Below, one piece after another: positions 25,835-41,100 of a stretch of DNA of 64,000 nucleotides. The position numbers were made by a program, and so were the translations under genes. The stretch's first letter is position 1. Each line of letters starts with the position of its first letter. The stretch comes from Oegoconia quadripuncta (taxonomy: Eukaryota > Arthropoda > Insecta > Lepidoptera > Autostichidae), in contig OX438749.1 in the NCBI GenBank assembly GCA_949316235.1, positions 9,256,914 to 9,320,913 of the forward strand, in the 5' to 3' direction. Under the pieces are notes generated by a model that was given only the letters and a program-made list of their open reading frames with translations, had not been told where the DNA came from and did not search any database.

Positions 25835-26199
25835 ATGTCAGACAAGACCTCGTCGTCGGTCGGCCCGAGGAGCTTCGAAACGATCTCGGAGGAGGATCTC
25901 GCGTCGCCATGGGAGAAACTGTTGGGAGATGTCAAGACTGCTGTTCCGACTATTATCAAGACTGATGCTTCGAGTACTACGATTGAGGAGGTGTCAGGCC
26001 ACCCCCAAGCTGTGGACTTGGAAGCGAGCAAGTTGACCCGATCCAAAAGTTTGAACCAACGAAGGAATAGCAGCAATGGTCTCCTTAGCTCGATTCCAAG
26101 ACAACTGAGACTTTCTCTTCGAGGCGTCCGCAGTGAACCCTCCAGCGTGAAAGACGTGCCAACGACAAGGAATGATAGTTCCCTCAATCTCCTTCTTAG
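25835..26199 (+). CDS. Irk: Kir channel first coding exon, distal isoform (long N-terminus)
   Basis: Encodes residues 1-121 plus two bases of codon 122, starting [10 protein letters not shown] and ending LNLLL. The exon ends at a strong donor (TTAG|GTGAGT). The split AG joins the A at 50729 to make an Arg codon, leading into the conserved RYRQARY segment. The sequence is Ser/Thr-rich and low-complexity with no membrane segment, as expected for a cytosolic N-terminal extension. It contains RRNSS, a good basophilic-kinase (PKA-type) consensus near residue 77. An acceptor at 25685 (TTTTGTTACAG) puts about 149 nt of 5' UTR on the same exon. GC content is clearly higher than the surroundings. The 123-codon antisense frame over this exon is a shadow. 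The first ATG of this frame is taken as the start; that choice is fairly safe. Confidence 0.85.
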
Positions 26200-29100
26200 G
26201 TGAGTGTAAACGGTACTAGGTTACACGTGTCCATTTCTGTCAGTATTCAACAGAGATAGGGGTCAATACTGTCCGGTCCCACATGGCTTCGTCTGCGGTC
26301 GCCACGGCTTATTGCATCTACGAGGAATTGGCTCAATTGGTCTGTCTATTATTATGGCGTTCTAGTTTATCGTCGATGAGATAAGATTCCGCAGTTGTGG
26401 TCTTCGCACTTAATTACCAATCATTAAGTTTCATAATTTAAGATTTTACAATAATTGTTTAAATTAACTCCAATCCGAATTCCTCTTCTTGAAGCACATT
26501 TTGCGAAAACGTTGACTTTTATCAAATTACTAATAATATTAAACCCTGTTTGAGATCCTCGTCGGGTATAGGTAGATATACACGGAGATACGCTAACTTT
26601 ATTTAATAAATTTGACCTGACAGAACACGTTTGTTACTATGGAGGCGAAAGACACGAACATGAGGAAACATAGTAACATAGGTATTACCAATTGACAAAA
26701 CCAATTGGGTGTTTACTCATTATAATTCTACAAATTATATTTCTTACAGTGCATATTATCATTCATTACCAAAAAAAGCTCCGACAGCCACTTTCTGTGG
26801 AGTAGTTATGCAAAGTTTTGCACACAGGAAACGGACATCCTTTTATAAGTAGATAGTAAACCCAATGATTTGCAGGAAACGACCTCAGCTGACTCCGAAA
26901 ACAATACTCCATTGACAATGGGTAGATATACCTCTGATGTAACCTTTGCAAGTTTCAAGACTCGCTTCAGGGCCATCTATTTACCGCAAATTGTCCTCAT
27001 GTTTTATTCTACACTAACAACTTGAAATAAATTGCCTATCTAAAAAAGCGAGGAAGTGATGAATGGCAAGTTATTGTATCCTTCTAAGCCACATTATTAA
27101 TCCATTGGTAATCCATGATTACCAGAAAATAAAGATAATATTTCAGACAAACTTCAAACTTCAAGCATTTATTTCAACGTAAGATATATGATATCATTTG
27201 TAGAATGTCAATTTAAATCTACTGGAAATAAAGAAGGTTTATTGCATTTATCTGTCAGTCGGTATGTCCAAGTTATTACCAAATACATACCAAATACACA
27301 TTTCAAAATAGACGAAGTTGCCACTATGGATACTAGATGACTAATAAACATACATGAATATATGTATAAACATGACTCGGGCGGGAATTAACAGCTCGTT
27401 CATCACTCAAATTTATACTATAATATTTATAATGTATAATCAAAGTAAAATAAACATATTTGTACATTAGATTTGTGGTATTTCTAAAAGTACATCCCCT
27501 TAATGAGTAAAATATTTAAATTACAGGGATTCTAATTCGATGTGTAAAATGAATAAATGCGATCTTGATGTGATGGATGATTGAAATTGCTGTGAAATAA
27601 AATATTACTCGTATACCTATCGATGTACCTAGATAGTTTAAGGCTTTGGACAACAACGCCGTCATCTGGTGTCCGCAAACAATGGATTTGTTTGAGTAGT
27701 TCCCAATAATCCTACGTTGTTAAATGTGAATTGGAGCAAGGCCCGTGATGAGAAGTTTACGACCTGCCTAGAAGAAGAGACCGATTGGTGTGGTGGATAG
27801 TGATTCTATCAGCGAAACCAATGGTTGCGAGTTAGAATCCCGCGCGGGGTAAATGTTTGTGTGATGAATACGTACCTACATTTATTCCCGAGTCATAGCA
27901 TAAGCTTTGCTTAGTTTGGGACTAATATAAAAAAAGAAGCCCTAAAATAAATGGCATATTGAAATTGTTAATTATTTGTTTCGTTAGAGTCGTTCTGTAA
28001 TCTTAGACACGAACCAGAAGAGGAATCCAAGTGCCTCTAACAAATGTGGTAAAAACAATTTTTTTAAAACATAATGATTATTATGTAGGCTGGAGTCCTC
28101 TTTAGATAACTAAAATCTATTAAATCCTTTACTCGTGAATTTGTGCAACTATGTATTCCGAGTTTTGTTTTACAATGGGCGTTTATACAACAAAATTTAT
28201 TGCTTTGCTGGGAAATGGCTCATCAAACAGTGTCTTAGGTAGTCAAATATAGCTGTAAACTGTAACCTCAGTTTATGTTGTCGTTTACTTGTTATCTTAC
28301 CACTCGTAAACTAACTACCTACTTCCCTACCTACACAATAATGAAGGAACTCACGAGGTACAGGTTACAACAACTGAATATTAGTGTTACACTAGTAGCT
28401 GACAGTTTAGGCTATAATTAATATTGTATTCGCAACACTTGTACAATAGCGTAGTGTTTTCAATAGTTAATTGATTGTGTTAATGTGTCTTTTTACGCTG
28501 CCATCTTCATCACCGCGACAGTTTTTTCTTTTTTTTAGACAATCGAAAGAACTACTTTTTCTATCGGTCCATCAACATATCGTATGCGGAGACCAAAATT
28601 CGTTTTGCAATTTTAAAATTGCTTTCGTAGCTTCCGTATGGTAATCTAAATCCCAAGTTTTTCTGGGGTGACGGAAAATCATAGTATGTTTCCCTTTCTA
28701 AATTCTTCTGTCCATCACTTCTATAGTTACCTATTGTATTTCCGATATTTTTTGTTACGAATATTGCTATTCCGCTAACGTTTCGACATTTATTAGTAGA
28801 CATTTTTTTTTGATTATCCAAAATTGTTTTGTTTTGTATTAGATTTCAGCGTTTTGATTGACCTTTTTATTTATTCACCGTTCTTTCAAATTGCCGTAAA
28901 ACTATTTACCGCAATACCGAAACCCCGTCATAACATTAACCATTGTATTATGTGTCCGATGAATCAATTGACTATTATATTACAAGGCCAAATTTCATTT
29001 CTCCATGCATACCTACATGTCAACTTAACAGAAGGGCATGGCGGGCGAGGTAGGCTCGCTTTGCCTCGGGATAAATATCCATGATTCGGCAATTAATGTT

Positions 29101-32100
29101 CTTATTCGTTCGTTTGGCAAACGTTGGTTTCGCTGACAGGGCCAATATCCACTACACCAATCGGGCGTCTATCGTCTTTTAGACGTGAATGTAACTGAAC
29201 TGCATGAAAGGTACAGAAAGTCTCCGATCTAGAAAGCTTTGGTGTATCCTAATCGCTACTCATTGACAGCTGTAGAGATTCCTGGCACGGGCCGTACAAG
29301 AGCGTTGCGAGGCCACTCATTTCCTTCGCACGTCACTACGTGAGGTCTTCTTGGGTCAGCTAGGAACCACGTTGTCATTTAGAAATTAATTATTTATTAT
29401 AACATCTCTTCTCTCTTTTTTTATCTCTTTTTTTTTTTTTACACTTACACTAATCATCTAGTCCCAAACTAAGCAAAGCTTGTGCTATGGATACTAGATA
29501 ACGGATAAACATACATAAATATTTATATAAACATCCAAGACTCTGGAATAAATGTTCGTATTCATCATACATACCAGCTTTCTGCCGGCGGTTACGTTCC
29601 CCTGGAAGTCCTTTGTCGCGGAGTAATCTTAGGGTTAGGAAACCTTTTGGGGTAAAAAGTATCATATTTGTCTTCTTCCAGATGTTCTAGCTATGTGCCA
29701 AATTTCAGCTAAATCGGTTCAGTCATTTCGCCGTGATTGAGAAACAAACAAACATCCATTCAAGTGATGAAAAAACCTGTTTATAAACTATGGTGATCAA
29801 TCGCGTGGCTAGCCCTTCATAAAACAATAGTTATGGATAAACTTTGTGTAATTATGTTTTATTGCCTAATAAGTAATCACTAGTCAAGTGAATAATAGTA
29901 TTTTTTTTTGGTATCTTACACACCTTATTAGCCTATCGAAGTCCACTATTGGAAATAAGAATTAAGGTCGATAAACGATTTCCCATGGGAGGATTTGCCT
30001 TAAACGCCACGCTGGGCAGAAAGGTAAGCGGTCGCAGATTCTCCAGGAGCCCCACATCTAAGATGCTGCTACCCATCACTGGTCTATGCTGCAATCCTCA
30101 CCATCGTTTAGTCGCCTTTTGCTACACCAACGGGAAGAAAGGCCAACTTGGTGTCATACAGTCATTAACAAAAGAATATAAACATAAATAGTAATCTAAT
30201 AACAATGAGTAGGTATAGCATTAGGTACATACATAAATTATATGTACACTTATCTATCACATACGAACAATTGAAAATCCAGAATTGCATATTAGTGAAA
30301 TTCATGTCATCATCTGGTAATTTATCATTCACAAAATATGCGTCTTCTAAAGATACCTAATTAATCACGAAATACCAAGAGAAGTATAGGTAATGTTGGC
30401 ATTATTTACTTAATTACTTAGCTAATTGCAAAACAAGGTATTATATAATTGTTTAGCGTAGTATTAATAGCATTACCTTAGAAACAGGTCAAGGCACAAG
30501 GGCATTATTGTCGTTAAAATGTTTCATAGTTTACAGACGGCGCCTAATAACAATATCCAATCCATGTGGCGCAGTGTGCGCCTGCGCAAACGTGAATATT
30601 TGCAATCGGTGAATAAATAGTTCGGTGTCCTGGCATGCCTTATCGCCCGGGCTCACTGCCGACCTCGATTCTCATTTCCAGAGATTTAATACAAATTGAG
30701 ATTGGGTAGGTGTGTTAGCTCTACTCATGGCCGATTTGCTTGAACTGCTCTACCAGCGAGCCATTTTCAAAGCCATTCTGCTTTTGACTCGACTTGGTCA
30801 GATTTGATGGCTTTCCATAAGACTTTAGATCTTTATCGTTCGAAAACTGAGTTTTAATTAAATTATGTTGTTAGAAGTCTCAAAGGCGTGTACAGTGGCC
30901 TTGGTTTCATCAAAAATATGAGCACTTTTGACCATTTAAAGTTTTTAACACTATTTTCGATCAGCCCATTCGACATTCGTATTTGTAAAAGTAGGTAATA
31001 CATAAATAATAGCAACAAGGTTTCTACCTGAACGTGCAAGGTAGGAGTAAAATAATCATTATTTGGTATAACAGAATAGAGTCCCCCCGTCTCCTTCCCC
31101 ACGCTTAAGAGGCAATGATTTTCGAATAAGAATATTCAACTCAGAATTTCAACAAAATTTCATTTTAACTAGAAACTTGTTTTTGTAAATAACAAGCCAC
31201 CATGAAACGTTGTCATCTATTGCGTTCGAATAACTCAACAAGGTGACTTTACTAGTTCTGAGAAATACTACGAAATGAAAGCATTTGAAACTTATTACTA
31301 AGACGGTGAAAGTATAGGAAAAATGAACAATTACAAGTTACTCGTAGTCCAAGTTGGAAACACATTGGCAACAATTTGCATTACAATTCAATTATGTTAT
31401 GGTTCTTCATATTTATTTGTCTCAGGCAGCGGAGGTATGGGTCATCATTGCATTTTTGTGGAAAATGACGATTCGTGTTTACTACTGGTTTTTAATGGCT
31501 TTGTTATCGTGCATTTTCATTTCAACAAATTCTGCCAATGTTGACGTAGAGGAAAAGTTAAGGGAAAAACACTGATCGGTTTTTAGAAGAAAATGTATCC
31601 ACTTCACTGTCTAAAACAAATAATTACATAGCATTAACCAACAACATAACATACACAAGGAGAAGAGGATAATAGAAATAGATACAAAGTATACAAAACA
31701 AATGTTACAGTGATATTAATTCATAAGTTAAAGTTTTATATCGCTGTTCAATATGTATTTAAATTTTTAACCTAAAGCAATTGAAACTAATAGGACGCGG
31801 GACTTGGATAGGAAGTGTCATGGTATTTGGGGCAGTTAAAAATATATTACCTACCGGTTATACCAATTTGGGCAACCTTTCTACGTTCGGCAAGCTTGAA
31901 TTGGACAAAAAGCTAAATAAGGATCGATCTTCTTTTCGCAGATGTGTTAACGTTTTTTTTTTGAATTGACGTCATCAGATTCTCGGGCATGGTAACGACA
32001 CCACGTATAGATTGCATGATCAGAGAATCCAATTTACTTTCTACCTACATATTTTTTGTTGGTGACATTAAAATATTTCGGTAATACAATAATTAGCAAC

Positions 32101-35100
32101 GTCGAACGTGAAAGTTTATTATTGAAATTTTTACTTGGAACTCTCTGTGACGCTGCCATTACGTCACACCGACGCGTCGTTGAAAATATCACCTGTACAA
32201 ATAGTTGAGGAAATCTTTAGTTGGTTACACTCACGTGTGGGGTTTTTAATTATTCTTTGTGCATTATTGAAGTTGACATAATATTTTTCCTAAAAAAAAG
32301 AATGCGTTTTTTTATAAATATTTCCTTGTACGTGATGAAAACAATGTATTCAAACCATAAAATTGTTTAAGCTGTGTTCATGTATAAAAGATTGTGTATT
32401 TAAAAACCTAAGACGTATTGTGTTATGTACCAATTGTTTTATTTTTTTATGAACAACGGATCAATGCTTGACCCCAATCGTACCTGATGTTGAGTGAAGA
32501 TGCAGCTGAGGTGAAAGTGCGATCACCCGAATCCCGTGGCGGACTGGCTATCTTGTCTTCAACAGACGGAATACAACAATGCTATAACAAAATTGTTGCT
32601 TGGCGACAGGCATAAATAAAATAATGGAAGCTACCTAAAAGTGGAATCTAAGCCTAAAAGCCTCTCTTTCTTCAATTTAAGAGCTATAATAAGCTATTGT
32701 CGATGGAGACCTTTCCACACTTCTCTACATTCCGCCTTTTCCAATAGAAGCCAGATAAGATTTAAACGTATAATCTAACAAGTCTGTTTTTATTTGCACG
32801 ATGATTTGGAATTGATTGTTATTTAAAGTGCTTGTACATCGTGCAAGTAAAATGCGAAATTGGCGCATATTGACGGATTTGTGCGCAAGTCATAAGCGTT
32901 GTGTAAAGAAACGTGCGAGTCCAGTGACTCATGCACGCACCGACTCCAGCCCCGCGCATTAACCTGCGCCTTTACTTGCTCCAACTACTTACCACGTGTA
33001 CAAGCACCTTAACCCGCTCAAATGATGGATGAGACATTTTGAGAGTAGAACAACCTCGCTATATGAATCATCCAGTTATGTATTTATTGTTCGTCACTTT
33101 TCATAGTAATTATATTATTATTATAATTATGACTCATAGTTGAAACGAGAGGATAGACACAAATAGAAGAACCTAAGTAGGTAAGACAATAACGTAGGTA
33201 CTCAGGAAAATTAGACCACTGTAAACTACAGGTTAAACGCTCGCGTGGGTTTGTTTAATGTCTGTGGCTCTGACTAATGAAGTGGCCTGGTTTCGTGGTT
33301 GTCTTTAACCACTGAATTTTAACAGAATTTTCATAACTATTAATTATTTTGGCTCAAACAAATATTCAGCCACGCTCATTTCTTTATAGGACAAGGTTAA
33401 AGAAAATCTTCGTGGAAAAATATTTTAGTTATATAGGTATAATGTAGCTACTTAATTTTTATATGATGTATCACGAGTTTAGGGCACCGATCGTGTGAAT
33501 CCATGAGATTCTCTCTCATGAGATTGAAGGGTTTTCTTTGATAGCTAATAGTAAATTTAGTATCATCATCATATCAGCCGAAAGACGTCCACTGCTGGAC
33601 AAAGGCCTCCAAATTAAGTATGTCAAATATCTATTACAAATAGTGCAGAATAATTTAAAAATTAGTGTCGTGTGCATAATTTACTCTCCCACACTAGCCG
33701 AACCAGTGTCACCTTTTAAACTAAGTGATGAGGTGATACAGGCTCTTTAGGTTAGTTGTTCAAGTTACGTTTTAGTTCTCTTGTTTTATGAAATTGGTAA
33801 AAGTTATTAGAATTTTATTTAATAGGCAAAATGATTTATATTAGTATTACACGGGTTTCATCAACCGCCACTGGGGCTATTTTAAAGGCCTACGTGTTCT
33901 CATGGCCCTGAGCACTAGCGCCATTAGTTAAGAAATCATTTTCTCGTTAAGTTGGTGGTGGTAAAGCGGTTGGTGGTAGGGCATTTTAAATGTCCCGCTG
34001 GCTAGCTACCACCATCTTATCTAAATCTTCCGCCAAACAGCAATGTAAATAGCATTGTTGTGTTCCGGTTGTCAGAGATAAGATAGCCAGTTCCCCAAAT
34101 ATTTGGGTTTCCGGGTCAGTACGCTTCCACCTTCGGCCTCATCTTCACTTAACATCAGGTGTAATTGAAGTCAAGTGCAAACACGTTGTGCAAAAAAAAG
34201 TAAACAAATTATAGAAAATTAGTTTGTTTAGAAGAACTTATACATTTAATGAAACCTATGCCTACAGATTAAACTTTAATAAAACACGGTCTTATTTTTT
34301 ATTTAAGTTTTCTCTTTCTATATCTTTCTACAATGTTTACCGATCTTAATTTAAATTAGTTCAGTGGAAACAAAGCCAATTTAAGTAATTAATAACAATT
34401 ATTAGGCTTGTGGTGATTGGATAAAAACTTAGATAGGTTTCAAGGAAATAATATTTTAGGAATAATTGTAGACTGAATATTGGACTGAACTATTTTAATT
34501 GAATTTTTGGTATAAATACATATAAAAAGAATTAAAGTGAACCGGGCGAAATCCTTCGTAGAGAGAGAGAATCGAAAGGGTTTCTCGTTCACTCACCATT
34601 ATTTTGCCTATTTAAAGTTTTTGCCAGTGATGATGAATCTGATAAAGTAGAGTGTATAATCTTCAAGGCAATTAAATAAAGAACCATACCCAACCGCCAG
34701 TTACACAACAGAGATGCCCTAAAGTAGGTATACCTTGCTAATTATTATGTAAGGTTTGACTCATGGTCACGAGGCTTCATTGAATCCATTGAAGCGTTGT
34801 TGTAGAATATAAACTCTATGTCATTACGAGCCACATTTTATCAATAAAGTGATGTCATCGGTTTTAACCAACAGAAATTTGTTCCGTTTGTTTCTAGGCA
34901 GTATTTACGCACCTTTCAAGCGTGACTTGGAATTGAGTTACCCCTATGTCTAGCTATTTAGTTGTGCCAGTCATAAAGTAAGTCATTGTAAATCTGGAAC
35001 TCCTGATGAATCATTTAGACGATTCAATACAAATGTAATTGAAACTAATGTCAATAGATGGCGCTATTATGAATTAATTTGATCGAAAAAACATTACAAG

Positions 35101-38100
35101 AATGACGAAGGTCTTTACTTCAGAGTCCTTACATACAAAATCCTGAATTTAACAAATGATATTTTAGAAAGATTTTGGAAAACTTTTCTATATATTTTAA
35201 TGCCTGATTCTAGATTTTGTTTTTCTACTGTTACTGTTCTCTGCTTTTCCAAAAACTCTTTCCTAACGTGGTGTAATATATGCAAAGGCTGCAGTTGCGG
35301 CCGCCGTCCTTAATTAAAAAAAAAACAAAAGAAAACGCGCGAACTACGCACAGAACTTGTTTACATTTTAGCAATACATAGTTTGAAAAAAAATAATAAT
35401 TAATTATTTACATTCTTTTTCTCAGAGGGAGATGAAAAGTAGAGTGTATCACTCGAGTGCAAAATTATTAGCTAAAGGTACACCCTCATGTTTCATAACT
35501 CACTAGAACTATTGCATTAATTATAACTCGCAAACCCTGCATGAATAGTGTTGTCAGGACATGAAATTTCGATACCCATGGCTTCTCTTGCCTTGCACGA
35601 CATAATTAACGCAATAGATCTAGCGTGATAGGGGTATACTTTTAGCTGCAGCTGACTGTACACATTAGGATTCAATCTACACTCAGGATTCTATTTAAGA
35701 ATCCCTCGCGAATAGAATCTTTCGTTCCGCTCTGGATTCAAAATAGTGCTCTCGCCGTAAAAATATTATTTTGCTTCCTTGTGATACAATCTACTATTTC
35801 ATCCCATATATTCGAAAAACGATGATTAGTTCTTCAATAATTGCGCCCAAAGTAGACCTTTTCTCGAAGAGAGCAGTAATGAGTTTTGAATTTAGAATTA
35901 AACTTTTATGTATTCTGGCATCACGTAGTTACGACACTAAGGTTTTGCTCTATCCTGTAACTTTGATTGCAGATGGAAATATTACGCGCTAATGCTCGTT
36001 GAACGTAACAAATTATAATTACAAATGAACTTTTTATGCACCTCTTCGTTCTTCAAGTTGTAATAATGATGACAACTTTTGCTATAGACAAGCTAAGTGA
36101 ACTAAACGTCGCATTAGACATCTAAAATGGCTGATTAAACAAACGTATAATTAGCAAAACACTCAATGTCATCCATCATCGATCAACCGCTTTAACAATC
36201 ACGTGGATTTTGAATATTTATATAGTGACCTTCCTAATAGTATAGGTATATGTATAGAAATAGCGACTGGAAAAAACTGTGTTCAATAAATTCAAGCAAA
36301 ATTGTACGGACACGGATATATATTACATATAAATACCCTTGCCGTGCTGGCGTGCGGTAAACAAAATTAACCAACACGTCTCTTCCCGTGGGTGTTATAA
36401 AAGGCGACTGCGTGGGAGTTAACATCAAAAATACATCCATAAACTTGTACGATTCAACTGCCATGGACCCACCCCGTATGCATTTCGAAAGATACCCATG
36501 AATTTTGTTTCAAGCATTAAAATTTTATTATTTGGAATACCGTTATAAACCCATTTGGGATTAAAGTTATGACAATATGAACCGTGGATGATTCAAGCTT
36601 TTAACATTCGGTACACCCGAATTATAGTTGGGATATCACTAACTGGCCCATTTGGAATAAAAATCTTAACTTTATATAAGTTCCCGGAAGGAACCCATTT
36701 CTTCCCTCTGGATGTTATAAAAGACGACTAAGGTATTCATCGTGCGTGAAGCTTCGGGAACACCCAGGACACAGGGTCATTACGGCCTCTTATAATACCA
36801 TACAAATCGCACTTCAGAGGTGCTCATATCCAGCACATCAACGGTAGGCTGCTGGCTAACCATGACTAAGTGGTGAGATAAAAGTGCAATATATTTGTTG
36901 GATATCTGTAAATAAATTATTGTGTTTTGTTTTGCACTGTAACATAATCTACCTACATACGTACAGTCAGGTTGAAAAGTGCAGCCATAGTCTAAGTTCA
37001 AACGATTAATATTTTTTCGATAACATTTGTATTTGAGGCAAGTATCGAATACCATTATTGTGCACAACGATCGACTGCACAAGAGTAGGTATTTTTCTTT
37101 GGAAATACAAAGGTATTCGGAAAAAATCTTAGCATTTAGACTTGGACTATGACTATAAATTTGAATCTGCCTGTACATTACAGATTATGAATCTACGATA
37201 GATATGGACTCTGAAGTCCAACTTTTTGGACGTTAACCTTTATAAAATTAAACATTGTAACTTTGGGAGATGACTCCAGTATCTACGTCAGTTGTAAAGA
37301 ATGACTCTACCTTTTCCGTTAAATTGGTCTTTTTGTCGGTCACAACTTTTTGTCCAAATTTAGAATCTAATACCTGTTTCGATCGACTTGGGTGTGAGTC
37401 ACCGTCTAACCAGTTCACGGAGCCGTTGACCCATTTGAACTTCGCAATGTTAACGATCATTCCAATTTGAATTTATTCTATGTTAGAGTAAATCCTATTC
37501 CTCAATATCAGTGGACTATTACACATCTCTTTCCATGGACTGATTTGCTCTAATTGACACCTTGGACGGGCAGATTTTTTTAGTTCCATTTCTTTGGTTA
37601 ATTCCGTAATGTTTATCTTCAATACAATGGTCTCTATGAAAAACATATCTTTTAGTTGTCGCCTTTTACTAAAAAGATGAAAAAGATTTTATGCTCATTA
37701 TTCTTAATTTATCATACAATTGTATTCCACCGCGGAGACAAGTCTTTGGGGTTATGGCAATGTAGTGCCACTAATTTTATTCTTTTAATTAATAACATCC
37801 TTTAATATATACACAGCGCCATCTAGTACACATGCCCTTATTTATTATATAAATGTATGACCCTAGCGGGGTTCGAACCCGCGACCTTTAGGTATAGCGG
37901 TCAGGGTCTCTACACACTACACCAAGCAAATCGTCAAACATATTTAATGAGGCTAGCGATTTCACGAGGTGATCTAGTGAGCATTTTGGGCACTCTCCCA
38001 CATTGGCCGAACTTGTGCATTACTATATGTATACTCGTACTTAGATACTACACACTAAGTAGAGGTACCTTCAACAGAATATGTGATAAACTCTTCACAA

Positions 38101-41100
38101 GTATTTGCTGTAGTGTAAACGCTTTATTTACAACAAAATAAATCTTTATTGACTATAATATATGTGGATATCCTTTCGACATCCCATTTATGCATTTGCA
38201 GCTAAAATGGTCAAGTTTTATTAGTAGTATTTTTACCATTATCATCTTGGCTACTATAATATACTAATATAACATCATTAAATACCTTCCGTTCCGGTTG
38301 TCAGAGATAAGATAGCCAGTCCCCCAAATATGTTGGGATTTCCGGGTCAGTATGCTTCCACCTTCGATCTCATCTTCACTTAATATCAGGTGTGATTGAG
38401 GTCAAGCACCAACCCGTTGTGTATAAATAAAAAATATTTTCAACATTATTAGCTACATTAAATTCAAACGAAGACTACTTGTTCATCATGTTCATCTACC
38501 TTTTGTTTCTATGGACAACTTTACAAAACTCTAGCTCTATTAGTCACGTATTTCGTGCTGTCAACGTTACCTTAATGCCATCTACCAGGGAGTAGCGAAA
38601 CTAAGTTTACCCCTGAACGAAGTGATCTTCAAACTGAAAGGCGATCGCAGTTACGAAAAGTTATTTCCGATGCACATGTCACAGAAGCAGGCCGAGTTGG
38701 CAACTGATCTCACACGATTTCATTGAGAACGAAGTTCACGACAATACAATCTTAGATTTTATCGTTTCGTGTGGGCTATTATAAAATATTTAAAACCGTT
38801 CCATGAGTACCTTACTCGTAACGTAACACGTATCCTTCGATGCTGTTGACGTATACGCTGAGCCGTTAATTGCGTCACGTTACGACGTCTACGGATTTGA
38901 CGTAATTCATTGCGTGTACTCAATTTAATTTACGTATAGTATCAATAGGTATTCTAGAAGAAGACCCTCATTGTTAAGCATATATTTGTATATGTGTGAA
39001 ACATACAAATATATATTTCCCTCACACACCAGTGAAAATGATTTAATTATTTGTAAAACGAATTAATTTACTATAATATAGTAGATCGTAGATATTATAG
39101 ATAGATCGTTTTACTTGTTGATAATACTATGTAGTATTTCTACATAATTTTTAGTTTTGGTTCTTCTTAATCCCCGACGATAAAGCGACGGGTGTTATGT
39201 GTTTGACGGCGTTGTACGTTTACTCCGTTTCCTACTTCAATGCTCAGATTAGCTGGAAGAGATCTGTCCACCTTTGTACATGACCTATCGTTTGTAGTCT
39301 TTTGTATGTAATATTTTGGAGCAAATTTCTGTGTGTGTCCAGTTTGTCCGGACGTAGTATCTCAGTAATGCGAATTCCGATTTGAGTGCGGTTTTTGTTT
39401 TAAATTAAAGACTAAACGATGGGATAGGTTCTTTGCCATGTTTGATAGAAATCGGCTAAGCCGCTTCGAAGGTATGTATCATGGTTTGGTTAATTTGGAT
39501 GATATAATGGCTTGTTTTCTCGAGGGCTTTCTAAATTTTCTATTTAAAGTTGTGTACTAAGTTTAGGAGTAAATTGATGACTTGTCTTTTTTGAGACTCC
39601 GATATTATTGTTGCAATAGTTTAGGTAGTTACTAAAACTCGCTAGACATACCTGAACTGACGAACGACTTGTTTGGTGTAGTGGTTAGGGACCATGAACC
39701 AACTATGAATAGATGTCGCGGGTTCGAATCTCACTATGAGCATATGTTTGTATGGTGAATACGGACATGTGTACTCAAGTTATGGATGACTATATTTATA
39801 ATATTTATTAAACTCAAATAGGTATTCGTGTAGTTTATTAATCATCTTGTAACCATAATACAAGCGTAGTTCCTTAGTGTGGAACTAGATGGCGCTCTAT
39901 ATGTCCAAGGATATGTATATACTTATATGTAGTAACAAATTCTGCTGGAGATATCAACTTAAGCATTCTGATTTTTTATATATAAATAAATTCACGCCTC
40001 TTTCCCGTAGGGGTGGATAGTGTTTCACTTCCACTTGCTACGATCCTGACACGCTTCATTTGCTTCATTCAGTCTCATGAAGTTGTCCATACAGTTATTC
40101 CTGATGTTTTATCTTGATAATAAAACAGGATAACTTTAGTAATGTAAACTGGGTATATATACCCTTCATTTAATTGCGACGATTATCGTTTCCTTGAGTT
40201 TTTCCAGATACTTTTGGGTTTTGGCAGCAACAGTATCAGCTGACGCATTTGAATGTCCACAATTATAAATAAAGACAGGTTTTCCAGCAACTCCGCGCGT
40301 GTAATTTTTTATTTGATGATAGATAGATTAAAGTATCATTAATAAAATCAAAATTGGAATCTCGATATCATGTTTTGTGATAGTTTCATAGTAATACAAG
40401 TTCGCAGTTTTATAGGTACATACATATATCTACAATATTGATTTTTTTAAATTATTTCAGTAATCAAAGAGAGGTGCTCTCTGTGATCTTGATATAATTT
40501 GCTGTTCTTAGTTTCATTCCAAACAATATTGAGAAGGGAAAGGACTATATCCAGTTGTGGACGTCATAAGTTGACAAGGATGGTGAGACACCTATAATTG
40601 ATTCCCTAAAGTCTGACCAAGGTGCCAAAAGTCTTGCATGCCAACGTGATCAGTCAGCTTACGAAATCAAAGCACACTTAGGTATTGGTTCCAAAAACTT
40701 ATACACCATCCTAACGTGTTGTACTTATAGTAGTTTTGTTTAAAACAGAGGCAATGATATAAATAAACAGATTTAGCTCTCGCCAGTGACTGCTGGCAAA
40801 AATAAAGCAAGAGATGCAGTCCAAAAGGACACCTGTTTAGTTTCACTACCCATGATGGGAACACATGTCTTTTCTGACATAAATGGACTTACAATATAAT
40901 CCACATTATACCTATTTATGTATAATCATTTGAATCTTTTAACGAAGGTCTAATGAATGTCAATTCGATATTATTATTTTCTCTCGCCGAAAGATGTAAT
41001 TGGAATGTTCTATAGTCCTGGTCCACTGGCTCTGAAATTAGTTGTTAGTCATGTTTTCTAAATTCTAACCAACTAACCTGTCACAGTAATGATGCCAAGA

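Noticed and set aside
25816..26187. 123-codon minus-strand frame
   Set aside because: Lies exactly opposite the distal Kir first exon. The plus-strand frame has an ATG, a phase-correct donor and conserved continuation; the antisense translation is not recognisable.
29949..30191. 80-codon frame
   Set aside because: Falls inside the dispersed repeat also found at 14280-14485.
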